From positions 48,884,191-48,948,190 of the forward strand of contig NC_134278.1 in NCBI RefSeq assembly GCF_949628215.1: DNA of 64,000 nt. The letters run 5' to 3'. Below, in pieces: positions 46,380-59,648 of this stretch; position 1 is the first letter of the stretch; each line of letters begins with the position of its first letter. Under the pieces are notes generated by a model. The model did not search any database. It worked only from the letters and a program-made list of their open reading frames with translations, and was not told the origin of the DNA. Source of the DNA: Phalacrocorax aristotelis (taxonomy: Eukaryota; Chordata; Aves; Suliformes; Phalacrocoracidae). The position numbers were made by a program, and so were the translations under genes.

Positions 46380-49300
46380 TCTCCCGCCGGCGAGGCGGTC
46401 AGTCGGTCACCGACTGAGGAGGCCCGGGCCGGGGCGCGCCGCCAGCCCCTTCCCCGCCCTGGGAGCCCGCGCCGCCGGGAGCAAGGGCTCAGGCGTTACA
46501 GTGGGGGTTGGGGGGCTTGGAGGGGGTGGTCTTCTCCCCTTTCGCATTAAAAACGACTTTGAAAACAAATGCAGCCTTCTTTTAAGGAGTATGTGAAACC
46601 TGAGCTAAGTGTTGCATTTGTTGTTTGCTTCGTCGGTGTTTAGAGGTTTTTGAACGCTGGATGGAGAATTAAGTGTCGGTATGATAGAAAGTTAGGCGTT
46701 TGGTGATTTTTCTTAGACCTCTCAGAAGAGCTGGGCTTCCCCTCTTCACGATCAAGCAAAGCATGCTACTGAATAACATGCTGTGTGGAAGTAGTTGTAT
46801 TCACAGAAATATCTGCAATTTTAAAGTGAATACATTTTTACGAACAACCAATATTTTTTCTTAAACTTGTTAGAACGTTTACGTGGCCTGTTTCTCTTGT
46901 TGCTTACAATTTCTCTTTAACTTCTGAGTGTTGTAATGTGACAACACAAAGAAAGGCTTTGCAAAATATTCAGCAGAATTATCTGCTTGTGTTTGTTTTG
47001 AAGGAGAAGATAGTCCTTCATGCTAAAAAGTCATTCAAAAAGATTAATGAGTGTAGGATTCCGATCTTGCAAACACTTGTTCTTTAAAGTAAGAACTATT
47101 CATGTAAATAAACGTTTCAAGACTAGGACCTTAAATATGCAACTTTTATAACTTCACCCCTAAAAATGGTCTTCTGCTTTAGACTGGCCTTGGGCAAAGT
47201 TCCACATGGACTCAATGGATATTTTTTTGACTTGTGTAAGAACTATAGTTTCTTTGCTTTAAAATATTTTTTTTAATTGAGGAAAGGTTTGGTAGTCTGG
47301 TGGGTTTTGTTTTCTTTTTAAAATAATAAAAAAAATCTATACTATAAGAAATACACATTTCTACTACAACTGCAGTTCTGCTGCAAAGCAAATAGCTTAA
47401 TTCCATCTATGTGGGCGAGTTGTATAAAACTGTTCTACAAGTTCTCTGATTGTAGCTTATAACTTAGAAAAAACCCTATTTTTCTGTTATTTTTTTTTAC
47501 ATTTGAAAATACAAAATGTGCTTTTAGGCTGTGAGTGGTGTGTAACGATTCACTACTCTGGGATGGTCTCCTGTGGGATGAGTTTGGTGTAATTCCATTG
47601 ACTTTGATACAATTGTGTCAGCTGCCCCTTCCTACCTAATCAGCATCCAGCTCACTGGAATCTCGTTGTTTTTTCTGATAACATTTTTACTTGCAAACAA
47701 TTTTTTTTTTTTAATGCATATCTTGTGAAGGGAATTTGCACTGATAGAACCCTAAACTTGCTTTGGCTTTTTCAAAATAAAATAATGCAGGGATTAAAGT
47801 CTACGTTACTTGTATTGCTAGCTTCAAATAGGTGACCTGTGCTTTTTTTTAAGTGTTTGTCAAGCAGAAGTATTTCACATTTCAAACACAGATAACTTTG
47901 TCTCAGGTTGATTAATTCATGTGTGCTGTTGGGCTGTGGATTTTCGATTAAACATAGCATTGTTTTACAAAATGTACAGGTTTTTTACTGTACGTGTCAG
48001 ATAATTGGAAAATTTCAATGTTTCCACTGGGGCTGGCAACTTATTTTAACCTTCTCTATTAATGTTGAAGGAAGAAATGTTTGCTGAAGACGTGGTACCA
48101 CTCTAGGTTTCTTTTTTTTGTTTTCTTTTTCCTAGACAAAATCCTTGCTTGTTATAACCCTGCAGTTTCATTATTGCCTTAAGCCACCTAACTGTAGACT
48201 TTTGCTAGAAGAGGCAATCCCCCCCCACCCCTGCCTCCACCCTGGCCACATGTTTCCAACCAGACTCCTGTGTCAATTCTGTTGCCTTGTAGCAGGAATT
48301 ACAATCCCTTGCTGTTTGAGCTGAAAACTAGTAACTTATTTTGTATGTTCGGGTTTCATTTGTGGGAGTGAGCTCCCGGGGCTTTAGTTTTGCTACATGA
48401 AAATTGGAGCTAACTTGAGGAAAGCAGTGGAATGGTACAGCCTGAGGAAATGCAGAATACGACCGCTCCGTTTGGCGTCAGGACAGTGGTAGAGTGTAAT
48501 TTTTGAGGAACTGAGCCAAAATAAAATGGAAGGTCTTGTTCCCTGAACTTCTCTTCGGTCTCATTCATTTAGCTCACTAGCTAGGAAAAAGTGGCAGAGC
48601 AAGACTTTGCACAACTGCACAGTTGTAGAACCTCCATCCTTGTTGGCGTATGCTCATTGTGACTGCACCTTGTACCAGTCCCATGCTTGGTCTGGCATTC
48701 ACTTCCTTAGAAAGAGATGTTAACAGTCCAGTCCTGCAAAAAGTAGATGTGTTTATTTTTGTAACTTTAAAAAAAAATAGAAATATTCAGGAGTGAGTTT
48801 CCCATTGCCATTGGTGACATTTAATTTGTGACTGCCCTGCTGGTGTGTAACTAGCAGGTATAACTGAGCGCTCTTTTGCCGGCCACATGTTTTACTTAAT
48901 ATTACAGGAGGATCATGTTAAGCTACCTTGAAGAGTCTCCATGATTTAAAGTTTCTTAGCAGACCCTACGTAATGTATATTAGCTGAACTCAGTGGCTAC
49001 TTTGACTAAGATTCAGGGTCAACCTGAATCAAATAAGCCATAAACAGCTTCTTTCCTGGTGCCTAAGCTCTGCTTCTAAACAGGCTGTAGCAGTAATTTT
49101 TGTTTAAGGACACTCGAAAAATACTTTCACAGGTATAAACCACTGAAGTGTCCTGAATGAACTGAGAAATGTTTTTAAATAAATACTTCTTCTAGTGCAT
49201 GTGTTCATCATTCATGGAATTTGTTCAGTGCTGCAAAGCCCTGGTTACCTGTGCCATACCTACAGATTTAAGAAGTCACTTGGATTTCATTGGACTTGGC

Positions 49301-49645
49301 TGATGATGATCGAGGTCCCAAACTGAGCTCTGTGCAGGACTCCCTTGTGTGGCAAGTTGATGGACGGGCTCTCAATTTGAGAGCAGGTAGGACTGAATTC
49401 TGTCTGTGCAGGGTCAGTGAAATTACGCCAGGTGCTGTATACGCATAACCTGGGCAGATTTAGTAGATAAATTGAAAATGTTGAGGTCTAGTTGCTGCTA
49501 GTTTAACATAAAGGCAGAAGGACGTTGTAGTTAATAAAAAGCAAGAGTGATTATCTTGAAATTGTTTATTGGCACAAGTTGTGCTGTGGCTGGCTAAGGT
49601 GCACCATGCTACAGATAGAGCATGTTGCAACTGTACGTCAGAGTG

Positions 49646-49666
49646 CACCCCTCTCCCCGAGGGGTG
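49646..49666. repeat. 8-bp hairpin, 5-nt loop
   Basis: CACCCCTC and GAGGGGTG separated by TCCCC. Confidence 0.8.
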
Positions 49667-49695
49667 TTCGGTGAGGAGGTAATACAGGTGTACAT

Positions 49696-49717
49696 AAATT
49701 GAAGGAGCCTTCAATTT
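49696..49717. repeat. 10-bp palindrome, 2-nt centre
   Basis: AAATTGAAGG and CCTTCAATTT separated by AG, 30 nt after the previous hairpin. Confidence 0.85.
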
Positions 49718-50635
49718 CTGGCAGGGGTGAGTAGCCTGGGGCAGCTGAGCATGGGCAGAGTAGGAGTACAAGAGATCTGCCAGCTCTACAGGGTGCTGCA
49801 GACAGTCTCTGCTGGGCGGGGTCGGTGTGGTTTGGGAGGAACTGCTGCATGTGTCTGTTTTTAATTGAGAAAAAAGTATGTCCTGAAATTTTGGGAAATA
49901 TTTCTCTTATACAGATAGATTGCTACTGATGAATGGAGCCTATCCAATAGCAAAGCTCTGTGTTTAATAATATTTGATCAGGACCCTCACAGTAAAGTTG
50001 TTTTCATATATAAAATGCTGCTTTTCATGTATATAAAATTTTCATACATAAAATCTGCTTTTTTTGTAAATGCAACTAGGTATTTATTTTGAAAAGAAAA
50101 ATTGCCGAATGCCACTAAAAAATTCTGCTCAACTGCAATGTGTAACTATGAGGAAATCATTACACTTCTCTGTAACCTTCATTTACTGCACAGATTAATG
50201 GTTGATTAAAGTAATTTGGCACTTTCTCCTGCAAACGATAATATGTGCGCCTTGTGCACTGATATTACATACATGCTTTAAGTGGATCACGAATGTACAT
50301 GGTTGCCTTAATATAAGACTGACCAAAGTAGGTATGTCTGTTCCTGGCACACAGATAAGGAGGAGGAGGATATCAAAATTGTGTATATTATAACAAATTG
50401 AATTATTTGGCATATTATTCTAGCAAAGACCGAGGTGAACAAAATGCCATTTATCTTTATTTGTAGGGTGCTCTTTGGATCATTACTGATTTACAAATTT
50501 CAGGTAGTTGTAAGTTACCACAGTGGCATTAACAGTAAGCAATTTATCTTTTTTTTCAGTGGTTGGGGGAGGGTATGTTGCAAACAAATGGAAAATTTAA
50601 TGTAAGAAAGTACAAACTGCATGTGAGAAAATATG

Positions 50636-50671
50636 TTTTAAAGTATTACCTGTGAAGGTAATATTTTAAAA
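50636..50671. repeat. 16-bp hairpin stem with 4-nt loop
   Basis: TTTTAAAGTATTACCT at 50636-50651 pairs with 50656-50671 around the loop GTGA. Pairing is 15 of 16, and the exception is a G opposite T that would pair as G-U in RNA. Transcribed as part of LIN28B pre-mRNA it would fold back tightly. Confidence 0.85.
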
Positions 50672-53600
50672 ACTTAGGACTATAAAATGTAACTTTAATT
50701 TCCATTTTAAAGGTATGTGCATAGCACAGGATTTTTTTTAAAATTTATTTTACCAAATGAAACAATATATACCTTTTCCGAGCAAAAATATATAAATCTC
50801 TAATTTCACAAAGAGGGAACTTTATAAAGTATTTTCTCTCCCATCAGCTTAGCATTTGCGGACCAGCATTTCACCATAAACTCCTGATTTCTTTACAAAT
50901 AGGATATAACCTATGGTAAGTAAGTGCAGAATTGCCCCTGGAAATCTGGGGAGGTTAACCAAGGGAGAGTTTTTCTTTAACACCTTTTTTTAATTCTCAA
51001 GCAGTGATAAGGAAACACTACTTCAGTAGAGCTGAGCAAAATGCAGGGTATGCTGTAGGCATTTCTGCTGGCTTTCCTTCATCTTCTGCGGGTGCCCCTC
51101 CTCCATTTTGTTTTCCTTTTCACAGGTTTTCTGGTTGTGCTCTCTCTTGACCCCACTGTGTGAGCTTGTAGCCACACAGGACACTGGTAAGATCAGAGAA
51201 TGCCAGTGTTGGACTAAAATGTGAGTGCACGAGTCAGGAGAAAGACAGCAAAAGGAAAGTGAACCTCTACCATTTTATCTATAAAATAATGCTGTAGGCT
51301 TAAGCCATAGCTTGAGGTTTTGTACAGATTGTTCAACATTTAATGTTGAAAGATAGAATAGCTATTTCTAAAAAATTCCTAAACAGATTTCGTTAAGATC
51401 TCTTTTCCCACTGTGATTTGTTATCATAATGCAGAAAAAAAGAATAGTTAAAAGCACTCTCACTCTATAAAGGCAAGCAAGCTCCAAATAGAATGATTAT
51501 TTCCTTTCCGGTTTTCTGTGTTTCAAACAAGTTTCCCTAAGATAAACCCTTGAAAACCAAGTGACACAATTTAAATATTATAATTTTTATATTTGTAAAA
51601 TGAATACCTTGAATTTATTCCTAAGAAATTACATCTCTAATCTGTGCATAAATATACTTTTTCATTCAGATGTTGACCTTAGTGTTTTGTAATAATGATA
51701 TATTAAAACTGTACATTAATATATTTAACCTATTTCTTGGCATTGGTATTCTGGGTTCAGCGTTCTGTAGAACGGTTTATTCATTTACAGAATATAAGCA
51801 GAGAATACTTGTACTTTTGTGATACAGTATGCTTATACCTGGCTAGTTGAGTAGAAGATGGAGCTACTTAAATGTGTTTCAGAAAATGCTTCTTTAAAAA
51901 AACATAAGAAACCTACATTCCTCTTGTCCTATGTCTCTGAAGTCATATCCATCTTTAGTTTGATTTTCATCTTTCCTTTGATGGGATTTTAGCACTACCA
52001 CGTGTTAACCATGGCATACACCTGAACACCGGGGAATGTATTCTGTAGTCAGATCACATTTCCATGTTTATCAGTCACGATTCCCCATGTACAATGAGGG
52101 GAGGCATTCACAAGTTTTGTGACATAGGTACAGTATCTGATTATAGAATCTCCTGAATATTGTGTTCAGTGACTTTAAACAGTCTTTAAGACAAAAATAA
52201 ATGTTGCGTTATTTTGCTGTTTTTCTGTACTTGTGGGTCTGCTTTTTACATGTCTGACTATGGATTCAGTTTCTTGGCAACTGCTGATCCTACTAAAAAG
52301 TTGTGCAGAGATTTCTGTCATGATCCAAAGAGGAGAGAGGACCACTGCTGAGCTGTGCTCACCGATACCAGGGTACAGCTTCTTGCTTAAATTAAGGCAC
52401 GGGCCAGCCAAACATAATTGCTGCTAACACCTGCCTGATCAGTAGCAGAAAGTCTCCCTTATTAACCAAACCAGTATTATTCTCTTTGTGGGCTTTAGGA
52501 ATTCATCTAGTGATAAATAAACCAGGGTCAGGAGCCAGCTGAGGCAGTGGAGTGTGATCCTCTGTGATGTGGGAGAGATAGCATGTTCCCTATAATTTTT
52601 TTTTCCTCCCCACAGCAACTGCTACTGCATCTGTCTTATCTGGCTGAAGGGTGCGTGCCCGGTGGTGTCGCTCTGCGCTCTGTCTTTTGGGAGTGCAGCA
52701 GAGATGGGGAAGGACAGGATTTTGCCAGGTGGATGCTAAATTATGCTGTGCCACCTTGCTTCAGAGCCAGGGAATGATGCCTGAGCTGTTTAATTAGCAA
52801 CACGTATGTAGTGTGAGACATGGAGGGAAGGAGAGGCAGGAGAGACTTTGAAATGGGTGCATATGTGGCTGCCAGCAGATGTAGTCAGGAGCCAATGAAT
52901 CACAATGTTGTGGTAATGGCAAAATTTTTGTAGCCCACACAGTTTTGTTGATTTTTTTTTTTGTTTATTCATTGTCTCCACCTTTCTGTTTAATAATATC
53001 AGATTGCAAACATGGGTATTTTTGTTCCCTTTCTAAAAGAATTAGGAGATAGTAGATTTTAGAAGATGAGAGGCCCTACAGTGGGTAGGTAAACCCACAC
53101 AGGGGATAGTTTGTATCTAGTTAAGTTGAGCTTTGCAATAGATCTACCCAGCGCAAGTGGGATGTAGGCATGTGGCAGCAGTGTGGTTTCGGGTTGGCTT
53201 GAACCACAGGTGAAAGTGTCCTGAGCTGCGTACTGTTTAATGTGATTGAGTGAAGTACTTGTGCCATGTGGGAGGTAACAGCAATTCGCTAAGCGCACGT
53301 GCAAATGCCATGTGTGGATGCACTGACTCATGTTAATGTAATTACCTCATTGTAATTGAGTTAAGTACAATTGATTTAACAGTAGTGAAGATGAGCCCAC
53401 AGTTAGTCTAAAACGTGAGTTCATATTTGATTGTCAGGGTTACTGATTTCTGCAGGAGGCTGAAATTTTTCTTCATAATACAGTGAAGGAAGAATGTACT
53501 TAATTTCAGCCATATCTACAGTCTGAGTGGAACTTACCCAGGATGGTAGCTTTCATTTCCTTGCATGTATTTTCCAAATACTGTGTGAGCTATGGAAAAT

Positions 53601-56600
53601 ACACCTTTTGCAGAGTGGGAGGGATCAGCTGCTTGTGCACAGCACCATTTTATTTCATTAGCGGTTCTGTAGGCTGAGTTCCGATACTGAGGTAGAAATA
53701 TCTTTTCTTGTCACTTAATTGCTTTGGGGCGGGGGATCTCATGGCAATAGTCTTTAAAGCCCTGTGGTTCACAGCTCTGCAAGCCCGATCTTTTCTCAGA
53801 AATGTTTTTCATTTCTGCTTTATATTAGTTCCCAGTTACTAAGAAGCTCAGCTGTTCACCCAGATTTACTTCAAGAGTAGTTGCCATCTATAATTCAGTA
53901 TGTTAGCATTTACTAATCCATGGTTTTGGAGGCAATGGATGTGTGAAGATGACATGAAAGGGGTTGAAAAAAATTAGTATTTTGATGGGCTAATGAGCTT
54001 ATCAGATATGCATTGTATAGTTTTGGCATATTATGTTACTACAAACAGATTAACTTCCCAGCGAAGTAGTTTTTTCACTTTGAAAAATTTTTCCTTTTTG
54101 TGTAGAGGTCTGCACTGGTCTTTGTAGTTATTGATAGAAAAGTTTTGTCACAAATTCCAAATTTTCTGTGAAGAGTTCATCTGTGTCCCTCTGAGTTCTG
54201 ACTGTAGTGCGTAACTACTTTAATGAAACCTCCCACAAAGAAAAGTATTTTGAAATTAGTGTTATTTATTAAACTTCATTTATCTCTTAAAGGTTTAGGT
54301 GATTGGTACTCTCGTGGTCTGATCTGACATCACAGTTCAGCCCATTTAGGTTAACTGCATCGGAAGGAGCAGTCTTACCTGCTTTGCTCTTTCTGTGCTG
54401 ACCCAGGCTCCAGCATGAGTCAGTTCAGCAAGCCAAACCTGTTTTAAAAAACAGACCACCACCACCCTTTTTTACAGAATTAATTTTGTGCTGGCATTGC
54501 TGCCTCAACTCGTGATGACTCAGATGAATGCCAAACCTGGTACGCGGGGTGGAGGAAGGAATCTGCATCTGCAGCTGGAAAGAGCAAAGGGAGCTGCTCC
54601 CTCTTCCCAAAAAGGTCATAATTTAAATGAAAAATTACTTTAAAGGGTTTATATGAGTAATTCTAACATTTTAATTTTGTTCTCATTCCAGAAATACCTA
54701 GTTTCTGAAAATAGGATACTCTGTATGTATCTACTTAGCGGTATCCCTATCCCTGTCTCTGTCCATGCATATTCTTGGCAATTTAGTAAGATATTGTAGA
54801 TCCAAGCTGCTGTTTAAAGAGCCAGGTATTTTTTATTTTACAAACAGTTAATCTGTAGTGTTTTGGTTTGGTTTGTTGGTTTATTTTGTTTGTAGGAATC
54901 AAAATGTCATATTTGGCAAAAACAACTTGCCTGGATAGCTTCTCTTGTTAAGTGAAATGGAGTAGAAAACAACAGGGACAAAACCAAAATATTACATACA
55001 ATTGTGAGTACAGTTTGTTACAGCATAAAACATAATTAGTATATGTTATGAATCTAAGCACATTATGAAGCATATCACCATTTCTTTATTAGAAATTCCA
55101 GTTAAGCCCTGAAGTTGAAGCGTGTTAGGGAAGCTAAAAATATTCCTGATATTTGGATAGTGTATGACTGAGTCAGAAGGTTTTCAAGACTTGGGGGCAG
55201 GCTGTAACAGAAATGATGCAGTGTTAGTATTTGATATAGAAAAAGGAATACAGAACAGATGCAACCAATGTTTTTATATATAACAGGTCATTAATAATGC
55301 ATCGTGGTGGGTGAGAGTTTTTCAAATTTCAGAAAAACACCATTGATGGCCATCTATCCTAGTAGTGATACTTTAAACTCTAAGACTTGGTGAGTTTTAC
55401 CCTGGTTTGAAGCAGGAAGCATTTTCACCAGTAAAAAACTTATTCCTATGCAGTCAAGGGCTTGGGCACTTACGGTTGTTCAAACATCAGTAACTGTAAT
55501 TGAGAGCAAGCCTTGTCTGAATCTTTGTTTAGGCAAAACCAATTTTTCTGCTTTTATGTCTTATTCTTGGGGGGAGCGAAAAACCAAGGGGACCGGAGCA
55601 GGGAGGGGGACTCTGTGTTGAAATAAACTAGTAACATTTGTAGTGCAAACAACCCAGACCTCCAGCAGGCAAGCTCTTTTAACAATACTCAAAATGGTGT
55701 CCTCTTAGCAAAATTTTTGCTCCCAACACAGGGAAGCATCATGTGTTACAAGCACTGAGGCAAGCTGCTTTGCTAGTCTGAGCTGGCCTTTCCAGGGCTG
55801 AAGCCTTGACCCAGCTGCCTCCTGGCCCCAAGTCATCCTGTTTCTTGTGAAAGGATCCTGCAATACTCCTTCTCAGTGTCAATCCCAGCAAGTGCACCTG
55901 GGCTCGTAAGCTCCCATTTTATTCCCTCAAGAGCAGTGGTGTGGTAATCAGTGACCAGAAATTACCTTCAAACAGAAATATAATTTTTATAGAACAAAAA
56001 CCAACAGAGAGAAAAGGATCTTAAATTCTATAAGCCAGAGAGCACGTGAATGAAGCTATGCTATATAATTTCCTGGGCTAAGTAACGCCCAGTTTCTCTA
56101 GATGGCTGTGGTGGACTCCCACCAGCCCATCTTTCCAGTCTCTGAACACTGTGACCCTGCCCTTTCCATTGAGAAGGGTCTTTCTGACTCTTCAGTTTTT
56201 GTTTTTAGTTTCCAAGCAGAATGTCTGTGTTACTTCATCCTGGATTGTAGCATTTGTCCAAGTTGTTGCTTGCTGCCTTGCTGGGCTGTTCTTATGTGGA
56301 GAGCTTTCTCTCACTGCCCTGGCCATGTGCTTACCTGACTGATCATGGGTAGCTGGTCCTGTGTCCCTTTCACCTGACAACAAATGACCTTGCAACTGGT
56401 TTTGATTTTGTATGTGATAGGCATTCATTCTGTATTGTATCAGGCAATGAAAAACAGATTGGATAAGTGTGTTGTTTCCCTGGAGAGGTACATGTAGTTT
56501 AGGTATCTGTGAGTACATGCACAGTATATGTTTTCTTTGATGAGAAAGAAAAGTTTTTAGATGCCTATTTTCCTTCTGTGCCCTTTGGAAGACAGGGCAG

Positions 56601-58489
56601 AGGGATTGTTAGTTTTTTAAAAGCTGCATCCACAGGACAGCAGTCAATCCCCATTTTTGTTCTCTAAGAAAGCTTTTTATTCACTTTAGGTTATGTCATT
56701 TGAGAAAAAAAACCCAGGTCTTAAGCTGTGCTGGATTATCTGTTTGGTGGTTTATACTTCTTTAACTTAAGTCTTCTAAATCAACAGCTGAACTGAAAAT
56801 ACAAACATTTTAATCATACAAGACTGATTTTTGCATCTTCAGCTGTTCCTAGTTTTAGTTGCTTACAGGAGGGAAGCCTGAGGTCTTGAGTCTGTGGAGA
56901 ATCATGCATCTCCCAGCCCTGTATCTATTTTTATGGCATCTCTTTTCTATGCATTTAAATGTCATAACTCTGCCAGGAGCCGTCCCCTCCCTCCCTTTTA
57001 AGTTTCTCATGCTTGTTGTTAGCCTCAGGGGCTTAATTCTCTGGAAACACCAAGGGTGATTAATCAAGCTAATTTGTGTTAACTTATAAAAAAAGCAAAC
57101 AATCTGACTTTAATTTTGCATAGTCTTGGCTTTCTGTTTTCTTGTTAACATTTTTTTGGAATTTCTTATCTGAAGAATATCTTGCCTGGCTACATAACAG
57201 ACACTTATGCACCTGATTACTTTGAAGGATATTCCTGTGTCCACAGAACAAAGCCAGCCATAAGAAATCCCACATGGTATATGAACAGAATCTTCACAAG
57301 TGACTAACGATGAATATAATTTTAAGTTTTCCTTGCATTCTTAAAACAACTAATGACATAGCAGTCACGTCTGAGTGGTCTGGGATGTGCAGAAGTACTG
57401 TGTAGCGATAGAGAAAAAAGCTGTTTTACTAATTTGTCCTTAAGATCTGTTGAATTGAAGGGGTATGTGTTTAAGAAAGTGAGGTAGATTATGTAGGATT
57501 GGCCTCAACATGATTTACATCTGTTCACCGCAACAGATGTAGGAAAGTCTCATGTTGGGTGTTTTTTTTTTTCTTGTGTCCCTGTCCATGAGTGCATTTT
57601 GGTCATGAGCAGAGTGTTTACCAAGCCTACGTGGTCCTGTAGCCCACATTACGTGTCTGTGTCTTGGAAGAAGCGGTTGTTTGTCTGTCATAACTATCCT
57701 GTGAGAGTTTTTCCCTGGGGTGTGGAAGCACAATCTGAGTACTCTTCAAACTCATGGTGTCACAGTGCCTGCTGGGTGTGTTGCTGCACAGTCTGCCAAG
57801 TCTTCATGCAGTACTTCATGCAGCCTCATACCCACACTTGCATAATCATTGTGTTCTCTGACACTGAAGAGGTGGTGCAAAAGCTTTGTCATCTTCTCTC
57901 TGCTGCGTAAGGTGGTGATCAGCTTCTGGAATTAGTGCACTACTTCTTTGTGCATAAAGCCATGAGTAGTGTGTTTTGGTTTTTTTTTTAACCTTTAGAA
58001 TACCAAACAATTGGGTTATGTTTGTCAGCATAGTGAACAGAAATGCAAGAGCTCTACCAGAGAACATTTTCTTAGACTGTGCCTGTCTAATTAGAGACAT
58101 ATTTATTGCGTTATCCAAAATTGCTGGAACTTTTTTTCCGGAGGAGGTCTTAGCCTTCGCTTGAATATCAATACCTTCTTTGTCCTTCGGTCAATGAAAT
58201 TCTTATCTGCTCATCTATTTATGCCTTTAATCCTGTATGTTTTTTATAAGACAAAACAAGACTCTCCATCGTTCATGTTCCCATCTGGCTGAGGCAGGCA
58301 GGTCTGCTCCCCAGCCCATCCCTGTGCACCCCATGTACAACCCCAGGGCTCTCAAGCCTCCCCTCTCACGGCAGGAGGGGGATGTGCAATCCAAATCTGT
58401 ATCTCCTCCCGTCATTGCATGGAGCCTGGATGACTCCTGACAACCGGTAGATCCTGCTTGTCCCCTTTCTTATCTGTAGCGGTTTTGAG

Positions 58490-58509
58490 TCTCCACCTGA
58501 AGGTGGAGA
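58490..58509. repeat. 8-bp hairpin with TGAA loop
   Basis: TCTCCACC and GGTGGAGA around TGAA. Confidence 0.8.
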
Positions 58510-59233
58510 TAGTTTTTGACTGAGTGAGCAAGATACGACTCAGCTGTGTTGTCCAGCTATCCAAGCCTGGCGGAAGTAGAGCACAACGTTCTTACCACTG
58601 GTACTTACACCTTCTCTAATTCTATGTTACAGTACTTTCAGAGGTCTAATTAAGGTGGAACATTAACAAACTTTCAGGTGGGACTGCCACTCATGCAGAC
58701 TGTGATCAACTTGCTACTACTATATTTTTGGGAAGTGGTGTGGTATTTTTGGGATTGCAGAGCACAGTAGCAACAAATCTTCCCTGAGGATTTACTATGT
58801 TCCTGCTCAAGGTTTTCAATTTATTTCACGTAACAATTTCACCTACCATCTTCCAAAACCACATTTACCAGAAGCTGAGCCATTCCCACACTTCGGTAGT
58901 TTTTCAGTTTTTCCTACTTCACTACATCTCCAACTTTACTGCATTTCCACATGTATTTGTAGCTATAACTGAGAGTCAAAGACTGCACAAATGGGTGTTG
59001 ACCCATGCTCAGGTGAATCCACTGGTAATCATTAGGTTCATTTAACCAGAGCTTCAGGAATTGCTCCGTAGCCTTCCTTCTCCGGTGCCCTTCTCCTGAT
59101 TCTGCTTGCTTCCTTTTCCAAAGGGGTACCTCTGTGGAAGCTGCTGGTACAAGAACTGCTGGGCACATGCATCCAGTGCCTGGATTAAAAAGAAAAATAA
59201 CTGTGGTTAAATACTGCACCATACCTGTTCCCC

Positions 59234-59252
59234 CATAACATATTATGTTATG
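59234..59252. repeat. 19-bp palindrome
   Basis: CATAACATA and TATGTTATG around a central T, preceded by a CCCCC run. Confidence 0.85.
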
Positions 59253-59633
59253 AGAGGCATTTGCAGAACTCGGGTTACTGGCAAGTACTCTTTTCTGCCA
59301 GCAAGTGCTTTTTAGCTAACCTTTTATTATACTTTATAATGGGCACCTTGTGTGGCCTGATGTTTAATTTGGTCTCTGTTTGATTTACCTATTTGATAGC
59401 CAGGTTATGGACTTTGCTTTAAGTAACATGTGCATTGGCACATTCATGCACATGCACATACATGTATATAAACTGTGATTAGGGAAAACTCAGTTTTTAC
59501 AGTCAAAGAGAAAAAAATTTAGAAAATACTGAAGCTGAAGTTGCACATACAGCTGCAAGTCTAACCCCTTTTTATTTCACTCACTTTAATTTGTACTTAC
59601 TTGATTTTATGATCCCCTACTACCTCCCACCCC

Positions 59634-59648
59634 CAACATAATATGTTG
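59634..59648. repeat. 15-bp palindrome, related to the one at 59234
   Basis: CAACATA and TATGTTG around a central A, also preceded by a CCCCC run and starting exactly 400 bp after the first. Confidence 0.8.

Larger units (their letters stand above)
45040..46560. promoter_or_regulatory. Intronic CpG island, candidate internal promoter
   Basis: Two CpG-dense blocks (about 45,040-45,330 and 45,560-46,560) with a short AT-rich break, inside LIN28B intron 2. It carries a perfect YY1-type element AAGATGGCGGC at 45940-45950 in + orientation, four GGCCC units at 45215-45234 and a duplicated 24-bp unit at 46310-46379. In known promoters this YY1 element lies just after the start site on the sense strand, so a + strand start near 45.85-45.94 kb is suggested. 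A transcript here could be a shorter LIN28B form lacking exons 1-2, or an unrelated non-coding RNA. A short human LIN28B isoform lacking part of the cold-shock domain has been described, which makes the first option worth testing. Confidence 0.7.

Noticed and set aside
57599..57910. 103-codon open frame on + in intron 2
   Set aside because: Cys/Trp-rich by chance with no domain pattern; no supporting splice sites or promoter.
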